A stretch of 64,000 nucleotides of DNA from Alphaproteobacteria bacterium. GTDB taxonomy: Bacteria > Pseudomonadota > Alphaproteobacteria > Rhodospirillales > Rhodospirillaceae. This document shows, in pieces, positions 39,340 through 48,565 of the stretch. A program made the position numbers and the translations under genes. Every line of letters starts with the position of its first letter. The first letter of the stretch is position 1. The notes under the pieces were generated by a model that worked only from the letters and a program-made list of their open reading frames with translations, did not search any database and was not told the origin of the DNA. The stretch is from contig JAURPI010000016.1 of the NCBI GenBank assembly GCA_030835385.1, positions 310,001 to 374,000 on the forward strand, given 5' to 3'.

Positions 39340-39732
39340 ATGGCGAACACGATGGTTTTGATAGCGGCGCCTATTCTTGTCGGCCTCGGTGTGAGCCAGA
39401 TGTATTTCACCCACAAATGGCAGTCCTACTGCCGCATGCTCGGATCCCTAGGTCAGACTGGTGTGCGACTGAACGGGTTGGTGAGCCTGGTGATCGGTGG
39501 GCCGATCGTGATTTTGCACAACATCTGGTCCGGCCCGCCTTTGCTTCTCACTCTGTTGGGCTGGCTTCTTTTGCTGGAGAGCGCTTTGTGCCTGGTTCTA
39601 CCACGCGCTGGCTTGGCGGGTCTGTCAGAGGTGGATGATGATACCAGAGGGGGTGTCATTCGGGGCATGGGGGTTGCTTTGGTTGTCATCGGGGGTGTGC
39701 TCTGTGTTCATGTGTTGAGGTCCGTAGGTTGA
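39340..39732 (+). CDS. small integral membrane protein, unknown
   Basis: A 130-residue protein with about four hydrophobic segments, for example MVLIAAPILVGLGVSQMYF, LVSLVIGGPIVIL, LLLTLLGWLLLLESALCLVL and GMGVALVVIGGVLCVHVL. The GGGGGTGGG run before the ATG at 39340 is the ribosome site, so I prefer it to an in-frame GTG-type start 24 bases upstream. No family was recognised. It lies between DUF4139 and def; no function is offered. Confidence 0.65.
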   Translation: MANTMVLIAAPILVGLGVSQMYFTHKWQSYCRMLGSLGQTGVRLNGLVSLVIGGPIVILHNIWSGPPLLLTLLGWLLLLESALCLVLPRAGLAGLSEVDDDTRGGVIRGMGVALVVIGGVLCVHVLRSVG

Positions 39733-39790
39733 CCACTGCTGCCCTGGGGACTATGTCACCAGGACATGCGCTGCATTGAGGCCGCACTCC

Positions 39791-40315
39791 ATGGCTAAAC
39801 GAGACATCATCATCGCGCCTGATCCAAGGCTAAAAAAGGTTTGCACCCCGGTCGATAAGATCGATTCAGAAACCGCAACCTTAATGACAGATATGTTGGA
39901 AACCATGTATGCCGCTCCCGGCGTCGGTCTTGCAGCGCCTCAGGTTGGTGTGTCGAAGCGAATCATTGTCGTTGACTCATCCCGTGGCAAAGAGTCCCCG
40001 AACCCTCACATGATTGCGAACCCTGAGATTGTATGGTCGTCAGAGGATACAAAAGTCCACGAAGAAGGTTGTCTTTCTTTGCCGCAATACTATGAAGAAG
40101 TCGTGCGACCAGATCGCATTCGTCTTCAGTATCTGAATGAAAACAATGAAAAGTGCGAAATAGAGGCTGACGGATTTTTCTCGGTTGTGATTCAGCATGA
40201 GATGGATCACCTCGATGGTGTTCTCTTTGTTGATCATATTTCGAGCCTTAAGCGCGGTATGATCTTACGTAAACTAAAAAAGACCAAAAAACAGATGGCC
40301 CAGGAGTCAAACTAG
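39791..40315 (+). CDS. def: peptide deformylase
   Basis: A 174-residue metalloenzyme that removes the formyl group from nascent proteins. All three motifs are present: GVGLAAPQVG near residues 43-52, EGCLSLP (Cys ligand) and the His/Glu box QHEMDHLDG. I start at the ATG for MAKRDIIIAPDPRLK; an in-frame start 15 bases earlier is less typical. It precedes fmt by 3 bases, the classic def-fmt pair. Confidence 0.96.
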   Translation: MAKRDIIIAPDPRLKKVCTPVDKIDSETATLMTDMLETMYAAPGVGLAAPQVGVSKRIIVVDSSRGKESPNPHMIANPEIVWSSEDTKVHEEGCLSLPQYYEEVVRPDRIRLQYLNENNEKCEIEADGFFSVVIQHEMDHLDGVLFVDHISSLKRGMILRKLKKTKKQMAQESN

Positions 40316-40318
40316 ATC

Positions 40319-41242
40319 ATGCGTCTGGTCTTTATGGGTACGCCCGATTTCTCGGTTCCTATTCTTGATGCCCTTTGTACCAATCATGATGTTGTTGCTG
40401 TATACGCTCAGCCGCCACGTGCTGCGGGTCGGGGACAAAAAGAACGTGTTAGTCCTGTGCATGCCCGTGCGAATGACCTGGGGCTTCCGGTTTCGACGCC
40501 GAAGAGCCTTAAGAAAACTGCTGCTCAAGAAGAATTCAGTGCCCACAACGCAGATATCGTGGTGGTTGCGGCGTACGGTTTAATCCTTCCCCAAGCTGTT
40601 CTCGATGCGCCGCGTTTCGGCTGTATCAATGTTCATGCATCCTTGTTGCCACGGTGGCGCGGTGCTGCACCTATCCAACGGGCTATTATGGCTGGCGACA
40701 CTGAGACCGGTGTGACGATCATGCAGATGGATGCCGGGCTCGATACAGGCTCCATGTTGATGATGGAGAAGCTACCGATAGACGAGTCGGCCACGGCCGG
40801 TGACCTGCACGACGGCTTGTCAGTAATGGGCGCCCAACTGATTTGTCGGGCGTTGATCGATATCGGTGCGGGCTTTACTAATCCGCGACCACAGCCTGAA
40901 GACGGCGTGACTTATGCCGACAAAATTGATAAGGCCGAGGCCGCTGTGACCTTTGATACAACGGCGTCGGCCGTCGTTCGCCACATTCATGGGCTATCCC
41001 CGTTCCCCGGTGCGTTTGTAGATGTGGATGGCCAACGCATTAAAATTTTACGGGCGGAGGCCATTAACGGCCCAAGCTCTTCCAGAGAAGAAGTAGGGAC
41101 GGTGCTGGATGATCATTTCACAGTCGCCTGTGAAACAGGCGCGGTGCGGCCTCTCAGAGTCCAGCGCGCCGGCAAGGGCCCTGTTGATGTGGCAAGCTTC
41201 TTGAGGGGCTTTGAGTTGCGTCCAGGGACCCGTCTCGGGTAG
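40319..41242 (+). CDS. fmt: methionyl-tRNA formyltransferase
   Basis: A 307-residue enzyme that formylates initiator Met-tRNA using 10-formyltetrahydrofolate. Key features are [15 protein letters not shown] at the start, the [18 protein letters not shown] signature near residues 109-126 with the catalytic His and Asp region, and a C-terminal OB-fold ([14 protein letters not shown] onward). Length is standard. Cotranscribed with def. Confidence 0.96.
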   Translation: MRLVFMGTPDFSVPILDALCTNHDVVAVYAQPPRAAGRGQKERVSPVHARANDLGLPVSTPKSLKKTAAQEEFSAHNADIVVVAAYGLILPQAVLDAPRFGCINVHASLLPRWRGAAPIQRAIMAGDTETGVTIMQMDAGLDTGSMLMMEKLPIDESATAGDLHDGLSVMGAQLICRALIDIGAGFTNPRPQPEDGVTYADKIDKAEAAVTFDTTASAVVRHIHGLSPFPGAFVDVDGQRIKILRAEAINGPSSSREEVGTVLDDHFTVACETGAVRPLRVQRAGKGPVDVASFLRGFELRPGTRLG

Positions 41243-41288
41243 ACAACCCTTCTTAGAATTCTCCCACCCGTGTATCGGAACCATCGTC

Positions 41289-41849
41289 ATGTTCGGACGT
41301 CGCCGCAAAGATATCGCTCGGGGAGACCGCGTTCATCTTTTCGCTCCTAATCGAGACTCCGGCGCAGAATTTATCGCCATGACACAAACGAGCAAGGACT
41401 ACCATCGTCCTTGGGTCTATCCAGCAACGGATATGAGGCGATATCGGCTCTACCTCGACCGGGTAAACAACGGCCGGACCTTTGGATTTTTCGTCGGGAG
41501 AAATGAAGACGACCGGCTTGTCGGCGTCGTGAATATAAATGACGTTATTATGGGCGGGTTTCGATCCGGTTCTCTCGGATACTATGCCGATATTGAGTTG
41601 GCTGGTTCCGGGTACATGACGCAAGGTCTTGCCCTCGTACTCGACCATGCTTTTGCCGTGCTCAATCTCAATCGGCTTGAGTCAAATATACAGCCGGCTA
41701 ATGCGGCATCGATAGCGTTGGTGCGTAAGCTCGGCTTTCGCAAGGAAGGGTTCTCTCCAAAATTTCTTCAGATCGACGAGATTTGGCGTGATCATGAGCG
41801 CTGGGCCATTCTTGCTGAAGAATGGCTTGCAGCGTCGGGACAAACCTGA
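41289..41849 (+). CDS. GNAT acetyltransferase (RimJ-like)
   Basis: A 186-residue N-acetyltransferase of the RimJ/RimL type. The acetyl-CoA site is at GSGYMTQGLALVLDHAFAVL near residues 110-129 and the RLESNIQPANAASIALVRKL segment follows. RimJ/RimL acetylate ribosomal N-termini; other members modify small molecules. I start at MFGRRRKDI (41289); the upstream in-frame region has no ribosome site and overlaps fmt. It lies between fmt and truA with 3 bases before truA, consistent with a translation-related operon. Confidence 0.85.
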   Translation: MFGRRRKDIARGDRVHLFAPNRDSGAEFIAMTQTSKDYHRPWVYPATDMRRYRLYLDRVNNGRTFGFFVGRNEDDRLVGVVNINDVIMGGFRSGSLGYYADIELAGSGYMTQGLALVLDHAFAVLNLNRLESNIQPANAASIALVRKLGFRKEGFSPKFLQIDEIWRDHERWAILAEEWLAASGQT

Positions 41850-41852
41850 TCA

Positions 41853-42596
41853 ATGCCTCGGTTTAAACTCACAATTGAATATGATGGCACGGGCTTTGTC
41901 GGGTGGCAGCGCCAAATCAATGGCCTATCGGTGCAACAGGTCATGGAAGAGGCTGCTCTTGCCTACTGTCAGACGAAAATTATCGTCCATGGCGCCGGAC
42001 GAACAGATGCAGGGGTGCACGCTCTAGCTCAAGTTGCTCATGTCGATCTACCTCGCAATGACGATGGCCGAAAAGTTCGGGATGCGTTTAACGCCCATCT
42101 CCGCCCTCATCCAGTGGCTGTTATTGAAGCAGAAGAAGTATCCGAGGATTTTCATTCCCGTTTCCAGGCTATTGAACGTTCTTATGTCTATCGAATCGTC
42201 ACGCGCCGTGCGCCGGTGGCGTTGGAGAAAAACCGTGCTTGGTGGTTGCCCAGAGATTTAAATGCGGTGGCGATGCATGAGGCTGCCCAAAGACTTGTCG
42301 GCCAGAACGATTTTACCAGTTTCCGCGCCACAGAATGTCAGGCCAAGACACCTGTTAAGACTCTCTACAGTCTAGATGTGGAGCGGACTGGAGACACCGT
42401 CGAGATTCGAGCGCAAGCCAGGTCATTCCTACATCATCAGGTGCGCAACATGGTTGGAACCTTGTCGCTAGTCGGCGAGGGCAAGTGGACGGCCGATGAT
42501 GTGACTGATGCGCTCAATGCCAAAAGCAGGCCTGCCGGTGGGCCGACGGCACCGCCCGAGGGCTTGTATCTCGCTGCTGTCCGATATCCGGATTAG
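41853..42596 (+). CDS. truA: tRNA pseudouridine38-40 synthase
   Basis: A 247-residue enzyme that converts uridines 38-40 of tRNA anticodon stems. The catalytic Asp is in HGAGRTDAGVHALAQV near residues 46-61, with FKLTIEYDGTGFVGWQRQ at the start and RSFLHHQVRNMVGTL near the end. Length is normal. The last four bases separate it from the convergent membrane gene. Confidence 0.95.
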   Translation: MPRFKLTIEYDGTGFVGWQRQINGLSVQQVMEEAALAYCQTKIIVHGAGRTDAGVHALAQVAHVDLPRNDDGRKVRDAFNAHLRPHPVAVIEAEEVSEDFHSRFQAIERSYVYRIVTRRAPVALEKNRAWWLPRDLNAVAMHEAAQRLVGQNDFTSFRATECQAKTPVKTLYSLDVERTGDTVEIRAQARSFLHHQVRNMVGTLSLVGEGKWTADDVTDALNAKSRPAGGPTAPPEGLYLAAVRYPD

Positions 42597-42600
42597 TCTG

Positions 42601-43170
42601 CTAAGACAGCATCCGGAGTGTCACCTGGCCGACCATCAAGGTCAGAAGAATATCGATTACAACGATACCAATCCCAGTGCCGATCGAAACTTTGAGTCCG
42701 GCCCTGGCTATAAAAGCAGCGTAGGTCACATATGCCACGAAGATCATGCTGTCGAAGAAGCCAGAGATAGCGAGTGGTAAGACTTGCAATTGAGACAATA
42801 TGACGACCGGCATGGCTACAAAACCAACGCCTAGCTGAAACCAGTTGTAGGCTACGGCGTAGCCAAAGAATTCTGTTTCACGGTCCAGTAGCTTGACGAT
42901 GTAAAACATGACCAGCGGATAAAGCGTCCATAGAATAACGTACTCAATGCTCTCAATGGCCGCCATGCGACAGGCCGAAGGTGGCTCATCCATGGTCAGA
43001 TAAACGCTTACTTGATAGGTGGCCTGAAGCGGCGCAACAAAAACAGCTGCCATAAACGAGCGCCAGAACCCGTCTTCCGTTGCGTTAAAAAAGCCAAGGG
43101 CTTTCTCGTCCCATCGCACCAAACGCCACAATCCATAAAGAGCGCCCGCGACCTCTTTGGCGTCGATCAT
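42601..43170 (-). CDS. conserved membrane protein, unknown
   Basis: A 189-residue inner-membrane protein with about five hydrophobic segments: [59 protein letters not shown] and [17 protein letters not shown]. The N-terminus is amphipathic and ends [14 protein letters not shown]. It resembles a conserved alphaproteobacterial family next to dapE, but I cannot name it. Its start overlaps the dapE stop by 4 bases. No function is offered. Confidence 0.75.
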   Translation of the reverse strand: MIDAKEVAGALYGLWRLVRWDEKALGFFNATEDGFWRSFMAAVFVAPLQATYQVSVYLTMDEPPSACRMAAIESIEYVILWTLYPLVMFYIVKLLDRETEFFGYAVAYNWFQLGVGFVAMPVVILSQLQVLPLAISGFFDSMIFVAYVTYAAFIARAGLKVSIGTGIGIVVIDILLTLMVGQVTLRMLS

Positions 43171-44345
43171 GCGGTGAAGAAACGACTCAGAATAAGGTGA
43201 TAGATTTTTGCCAGATTTTTGAGGTCAGCAATTGCGACGCGCTCATCTGTTTTGTGCATCGTTAGGCCGACCATGCCGAATTCACACACGGGACAAACGG
43301 ACCGAATAAACCGGGCGTCTGATGTCCCGCCGCTGGTTGATAGCTCTGGCGTTTCGCCGGTCACTTCTGTCACTGCTTGGGATACCAGATCGCTCAAAGG
43401 GCCAGGGGGAGTCACAAATGATTCGCCGCTGATTGTGACGTCTAGCTCAAAGTCAGTTCCATTAGCTGCGTCGCTTAATTTTTCATTCAGCCAAGCCGTT
43501 AAGCTTTCGCCGCTGTGGTCATCGTTAAATCGAATATTGAAAGCCGCGCGCGCTTCGGCAGGGATTACATTGGTCGCTTCATTGCCCACATCTACGGATG
43601 TCAGTGTAAGGGTTGAAGGTTGAAAGGTCTCCGTGCCGTCATCGAGCGGCTTAGCCGTCAAGGCCGATAGAAGGCGCAGTAATGAGTTGATCGGATTGTC
43701 GGCAAGGTGTGGGTAGGCCGCATGTCCTTGTGTGCCATGAACCGTGATCTGTCCATTAAGGCTGCCGCGCCGCCCTATTTTAACCATCTCGCCGAGCCGC
43801 GTCGGGTTCGTTGGCTCACCGACGATGCAGGCATCAATTTTTTCGCCACGTTCCGCGAGCCAGTCCAGGACCTTTTTGGTCCCATTGATGGCGGGTCCTT
43901 CTTCGTCTCCAGTGATGAGGAAGCTAATGGATCCGTTGGGTGGGCCTGAGTCTTGGAGGGTGCGGGCCACGGCGGCCGTAAAGCAGGAAACCGCCCCCTT
44001 CATATCAGTTGCGCCACGACCATAGAGATGGTCATCGATCACATCCGCAGAGAAGGGGTCAACGGTCCATCCGGTTCCGACCGGGACCACATCCGTATGC
44101 CCGGCGAAACAAAGATTGGGTCCGCTATCGCCTAGACGGGCGTATAGATTTTCCACTGATGCGGTGCCCGGCTCGTCGAACTTTAATCGATGACATTCAA
44201 ACCCGAGAGCCGTGAGCGCTGACTCAAGTACATCAAGAGCTCCAGCGTCTTCTGGTGTTACGCTTGGGCAGCGGATCAGGTCCCGCGCCAAAGGCAGCGG
44301 GTCGATAAAGGCAGCAGTATTAGAGTTGGCGGCCGATTTCGTCAT
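43167..44345 (-). CDS. dapE: succinyl-diaminopimelate desuccinylase
   Basis: A 392-residue zinc peptidase-fold enzyme of lysine and diaminopimelate synthesis. Metal ligands and catalytic residues appear in [39 protein letters not shown] (Glu base) and the C-terminal SGGTSDARF. It removes succinate to give LL-diaminopimelate for the cell wall. The ATG overlaps dapD by 4 bases, so both are coupled. Confidence 0.96.
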   Translation of the reverse strand: MTKSAANSNTAAFIDPLPLARDLIRCPSVTPEDAGALDVLESALTALGFECHRLKFDEPGTASVENLYARLGDSGPNLCFAGHTDVVPVGTGWTVDPFSADVIDDHLYGRGATDMKGAVSCFTAAVARTLQDSGPPNGSISFLITGDEEGPAINGTKKVLDWLAERGEKIDACIVGEPTNPTRLGEMVKIGRRGSLNGQITVHGTQGHAAYPHLADNPINSLLRLLSALTAKPLDDGTETFQPSTLTLTSVDVGNEATNVIPAEARAAFNIRFNDDHSGESLTAWLNEKLSDAANGTDFELDVTISGESFVTPPGPLSDLVSQAVTEVTGETPELSTSGGTSDARFIRSVCPVCEFGMVGLTMHKTDERVAIADLKNLAKIYHLILSRFFTA

Positions 44346-45184
44346 TCGCGTAGCAGTTCGTTGATAGAGACCTTTGATCGGGTCTTGGCGTCAACGCGTT
44401 TTACAATGACCGCGCAGTACAAACTTGGTCCTGGAGATCCGTCAGGCAAGGGTTTACCAGGTAACGTCCCTGGAACAACGACTGAATACGCTGGGACACG
44501 ACCGTAGAACACTTCGCCTGTGGCGCGATCAATGATCTTTGTGGATGATCCAATGAACACGCCCATGGAAAGCACCGCGCCCTCTTCAACAATGACGCCT
44601 TCCACCACTTCAGATCGCGCACCGATAAAACAATTATCCTCAATAATCACCGGGCCTGCTTGTAGAGGCTCAAGTACGCCGCCTATACCTACACCACCAG
44701 AGAGGTGAACATTCTTACCAATTTGGGCGCAGCTTCCGACAGTAGCCCAGGTATCGACCATGACACCTTCATCGACGTAAGCGCCAAGGTTGACGAAGCT
44801 GGGCATGAGCACAACGCCAGGTGCAACGTAGGCAGAATGTCTCACCAAACTTGTGGGCACGGCACGGAATCCAGCCTTTTCAAAGTCGGCTTCCGTCCAC
44901 CCTTTAAATTTAGAAGGAACCTTGTCCCACCAAACACCGTCGTCGGGCCCACCGTCTTGGATCGCCATATCATTGAGTCGGAACGACAAAAGCACAGCTT
45001 TTTTGCACCATTCGTTTACATGCCATGCTCCATCACTCTTTTCCGCGACCCTGATCGCTCCGCTATCCAGTAGGGCTAAGGTCTCTATAACCGAGTCGCG
45101 CTGATCACCCACCGTGGCCGGTGAGATATCTTCACGTGCATCCCAGGCCGCTTCGACTCGGTCCTGCAAAGCTTTGATGTTCAT
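44342..45184 (-). CDS. dapD: tetrahydrodipicolinate N-succinyltransferase
   Basis: A 280-residue left-handed beta-helix acyltransferase that succinylates tetrahydrodipicolinate, the step before DapC and DapE. Hexapeptide repeats fill the middle ([58 protein letters not shown]). N- and C-terminal regions and length match the family. First gene of dapD-dapE on this strand. Confidence 0.96.
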   Translation of the reverse strand: MNIKALQDRVEAAWDAREDISPATVGDQRDSVIETLALLDSGAIRVAEKSDGAWHVNEWCKKAVLLSFRLNDMAIQDGGPDDGVWWDKVPSKFKGWTEADFEKAGFRAVPTSLVRHSAYVAPGVVLMPSFVNLGAYVDEGVMVDTWATVGSCAQIGKNVHLSGGVGIGGVLEPLQAGPVIIEDNCFIGARSEVVEGVIVEEGAVLSMGVFIGSSTKIIDRATGEVFYGRVPAYSVVVPGTLPGKPLPDGSPGPSLYCAVIVKRVDAKTRSKVSINELLRE

Positions 45185-45446
45185 TCTGATATAGCTCCTC
45201 TGGGCCAGCCAAAACCCTTGGCGGCACTACATTCTAAAGAGGGCAGACCATAGTCACAGACTGTTTCAAGTCAACGCTATCTGATCAGTCACGGTGGTTT
45301 CCGGTGGAAACCTGCTCATCGCTTGGATATTCGCGAAAACCATTTCACCATTTCACCATATCGCCCACCGTTAATATCAAAAGAGTATATTTTTCAGGCT
45401 GTTGCATAATAACTATAAGAATACAGCTTGAGGTGTGTGGGCGTCT

Positions 45447-46266
45447 ATGGACGACGCTGCTGATCAAGCAGGAGCAAAGGATGGGTCTGCCGACCATGTG
45501 TTGTCGGCGACGTCATTCGCGGGGTAAGGCGGGTCCTATCAGAGACGCTGAAAAGCTACCTGCCGCTCCCCATGATGTAATCCTGACGCTTGCCAAAGAT
45601 GAAGACACGGATGTTGCGGCACCGATGCTTCAATTCTCGCCAGTCTTAACGGATGACGATCTGCTGTCTGTTATCGCCAGTAGCCCTCTGAGTGCGTCTC
45701 TATCTGCAATTTCCAAGCGCCATGGCGTCAGTCCTGAAGTGTCAGATGCAGTTGTTCACACGGGTGATACTGTTGCTATGGCAACTTTGCTCTCAAATGA
45801 CAGCGCACAAATTAGAGAAGAAACACTCGGTGCCATTATCAGTGCAGCACCCCGGCATGTGTCTTGGCATGAGCCTCTGGTTCATAGGCCTGAAGTTGAT
45901 GCCCACGCGGCCCTCAGAATTGCTGAGCTTGTTGCCGACTCCCTAATTGAGGAACTGGCCAATCGTGAAGATTTTGCCAGCGAGACGATTGATCGTTTGC
46001 GCGACGTAGTGCGCAATAAACTAAAGCTTGATCAGGGCGGGGACGGTGCTGATGCCGATGGTGAAGATGTTGATTTGCAAGATGAAGATCTGCTCGCGCT
46101 TGCTCAACAGTAGGTCGATACCCTCGTGCAGAAGGACCTATTGACCACGGAGCTCGTGCTAAATGCGATGGACGAAGACAACATGCATTTTGTCTTAGCT
46201 GCGACCGCCCAACTCGCTGACATCCCTATTTATGCTATTAAGTCAGTTGTAAAATCGAGTTGTTTA
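45447..46266 (+). pseudogene. decayed DUF2336 family gene
   Basis: The longest open part (45553-46113) encodes KLPAAPHDVILTLAKDED, then FSPVLTDDDLLSVIAS and AISKRHGVSPEVSDAVVHTG, a clear DUF2336 pattern of HEAT-like helices. Three faults break it. Upstream, DVIRGVRRVLSETLK is in another frame and meets the rest at an AAAA run (45551-45554), one base short. At 46111-46113 a TAG interrupts, yet DTLVQKDLLTTELVLNAMDE continues beyond in the same frame. After about 46250 the sense is lost. The usual N-terminal ~50-100 residues are also absent. The family is common in alphaproteobacteria with unknown function. I treat it as decayed. Confidence 0.65.
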
Positions 46267-46284
46267 TGGAAGAGGCGAACAAGA

Positions 46285-46965
46285 CTAATTAGCTGTTCGC
46301 GTATAAACGGCCTGCTTTAGCCAGTTGGTCAGATCTTCAACGACGTGATGGCAGTGGATATCGGGATTGGCCGACGCCGCATTGCTCTCATGTTTTACAA
46401 GCACCGTTACCATTCCGAGTTCCGCTGCGGGTTTCAGATTTTTCACTGAGTCTTCAAACATGATGGCCGATTCAGGCGTGAAGGCGTGGCTTTCCAGGAA
46501 GCGTTCATAGGAGTTGGGGTCTGGCTTTGGGATGTAGGCGCTAGCTCTGATGTCGAAAATAGCCTCAAAGCAGTCTTCCAGACCGAGAGCCGCGAGCACA
46601 CCATCTGCGTGACTCTCAGACCCATTAGTGTGGATCAGTTTGCGGCCTGGTAGTTCTTGAATCACCTGTCCCAACTCAGGATCCGGCGCAAGGACGGTGT
46701 GGTCGATGTCGTGGACGTAGTCGAGAAAAGCATCCGGATCTACAGTGTGATTAATCATCAATCCGCGTAACGTTGTACCGTGCTCGTGGTAATACCATTT
46801 CTGTATCTTGAAGGCTTCGTCCAAGCTAACGCCAAGCAATTCCGCAATGAAGGTTTTCATGCGCACGTCAATCTGCGGAAACAAATTGGCAGTTACGGGG
46901 TAGAGCGTATTGTCGAGATCGAAAACCCAGGTATCGATATGAGATAAATCGGGTCCGCGCGGCAT
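46285..46965 (-). CDS. HAD-family pyrimidine 5'-nucleotidase
   Basis: A 226-residue HAD-superfamily phosphatase. Motif I is VFDLDNTLYPVT near residues 15-26 (with the nucleophile Asp), motif II IHTNGSESH and motifs III/IV KPDPNSYERFL and IMFEDSVKNLKPAAELG. It fits the SDT1/PhoX-like group that dephosphorylates UMP or CMP. It lies 7 bases after argB, so the two are one operon. It overlaps the decayed DUF2336 tail. Confidence 0.85.
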   Translation of the reverse strand: MPRGPDLSHIDTWVFDLDNTLYPVTANLFPQIDVRMKTFIAELLGVSLDEAFKIQKWYYHEHGTTLRGLMINHTVDPDAFLDYVHDIDHTVLAPDPELGQVIQELPGRKLIHTNGSESHADGVLAALGLEDCFEAIFDIRASAYIPKPDPNSYERFLESHAFTPESAIMFEDSVKNLKPAAELGMVTVLVKHESNAASANPDIHCHHVVEDLTNWLKQAVYTRTAN

Positions 46966-46972
46966 TACTTTA

Positions 46973-47869
46973 TTATCGGATCAGCGTTCCAGCGCCATGC
47001 GGAGTGAAGAGCTCCAGGAGAACGGCATGGGGAACGCGGCCATCCAGTATAACCGCAGCATCCACGCCGCGTTCAACAGCGCGCAGACAGGTTTCAACCT
47101 TTGGAATCATACCGCCGGAAATTGTGCCCGCTTGGATCAATGTCCGGGCCCGTTCGACGGTAATTTCAGGCATCAACTGCTTGGTATCGCTGAGCACACC
47201 AGGGACATCTGTCAGCATCAGTAGCCTGGCGGCTCCTAACGCCGACGCTATAGCGCCTGCCGAAGTGTCAGCATTGATGTTGTAGGTCTCGCCATTGCTA
47301 CCAACACCGATGGGCGCAATTACAGGAATGATGTCTGATTCTTCAAAGGTCTCGAGGATATGGGGATCAACATGCTCTGGCTCACCGACAAATCCAAGAT
47401 CGAGAATTTTCTCAATATTTGAACCTGGATCTTTTTTTGAACGCCGTAACTTCCTGGCCGTGATGAGATTGCCGTCCTTGCCCGACAGACCGACGGCAAA
47501 GCCACCTGCTCCATTAATCGCGGTCACGATCTGTTTGTTGATGGATCCACACAGCACCATTTCGACGATATCCACCGTTGCGGCGTCGGTCACCCGCAGG
47601 CCATCGACAAAGGTGCTTTGAATTTTAAGCCGGTCAAGCATCTCCCCGATCTGAGGCCCGCCACCATGGACGATGACCGGGTTCATACCCACCTGCTTCA
47701 ACAGGACGATGTCTCTTGCAAAGTCAGCTGCCAACGCAGCGTCGCCCATCGCGTGACCGCCGTATTTTACGACAACGGTTTCCCCGGCGAACTCGCGCAT
47801 ATAGGGCAAGGCATCGGAAAGAATGCCCGCTTTCTCTAGCCATTCGGCATGATCGTCAATCTTTGACAT
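46973..47869 (-). CDS. argB: acetylglutamate kinase
   Basis: A 298-residue amino-acid kinase that phosphorylates N-acetylglutamate, a committed step of arginine synthesis. The opening [12 protein letters not shown], the [12 protein letters not shown] glycine loop and [20 protein letters not shown] are family signatures; [14 protein letters not shown] near the C-terminus is typical. Cotranscribed with engB upstream and the HAD gene downstream. Confidence 0.96.
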   Translation of the reverse strand: MSKIDDHAEWLEKAGILSDALPYMREFAGETVVVKYGGHAMGDAALAADFARDIVLLKQVGMNPVIVHGGGPQIGEMLDRLKIQSTFVDGLRVTDAATVDIVEMVLCGSINKQIVTAINGAGGFAVGLSGKDGNLITARKLRRSKKDPGSNIEKILDLGFVGEPEHVDPHILETFEESDIIPVIAPIGVGSNGETYNINADTSAGAIASALGAARLLMLTDVPGVLSDTKQLMPEITVERARTLIQAGTISGGMIPKVETCLRAVERGVDAAVILDGRVPHAVLLELFTPHGAGTLIR

Positions 47870-47909
47870 GAACCCTCAGGGCCCCTTCGCGGTAAACACT
47901 ATGTTCTGT

Positions 47910-48548
47910 CTAGTTGGCCAATTGTGACAGGGCAGCCCGAAGCTCGGCAAGCCCCGTTCCCTCATGTGAACTTGTAACAGAAATTTTGGGAAATGCCGCA
48001 GCATGTGTTGCGGCTTCTGCAGAGACCGCCTCAACAGTCCGCGCCAACTCGGCTGGTTTAACCTTGTCCGCCTTGGTCATCACGATCTGATAGCTGACGG
48101 CTGCTTCATCTAGGTCTTTCATAACCTCTCGATCGTTAGTTTTTAGACCATGGCGACTGTCTACAAGCATGCAAACCCGCCGCAATTGCGGTCGTCCCAT
48201 CAAGTAGGCTTTGACCAATCTGGTCCAGGCATCTACCTCGCTCTTTGGTGCCCGGGCATATCCGTAGCCGGGAAGATCGGCCAACAACAATCGGCCGCCA
48301 ATGTTAAAGAAGTTCAGTTGCTGGGTGCGTCCCGGTGTGACGGAGGTGCGCGCTAAGGTTTTGCGACCGGTTAAACTATTCACCAGGCTTGATTTGCCAA
48401 CATTCGACCGTCCCGCAAAAGCGATTTCAGGCAAATCGCTATCCGGCACCTGGGCCAGAGCGGCAGCCCCCAAGATGAAGGTGCACTCGCGCGCGAAAAA
48501 TTTTCGCCCTTCCTCGAGGATGCGTGCGTCGTTGTTAGCCTCTGGCAT
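47910..48548 (-). CDS. engB: ribosome-biogenesis GTPase EngB (YihA)
   Basis: A 212-residue TrmE-Era-EngA-like GTPase. The P-loop is AFAGRSNVGKSSLVNSL near residues 43-59, the G3 region DLPGYGYARAP, and G4 TKADK. EngB assists 50S subunit assembly and is often essential. It lies 17 bases after yidC and 40 bases before argB, the usual order. Confidence 0.95.
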   Translation of the reverse strand: MPEANNDARILEEGRKFFARECTFILGAAALAQVPDSDLPEIAFAGRSNVGKSSLVNSLTGRKTLARTSVTPGRTQQLNFFNIGGRLLLADLPGYGYARAPKSEVDAWTRLVKAYLMGRPQLRRVCMLVDSRHGLKTNDREVMKDLDEAAVSYQIVMTKADKVKPAELARTVEAVSAEAATHAAAFPKISVTSSHEGTGLAELRAALSQLAN

Positions 48549-48565
48549 GGACAGCTGTCATCGGA

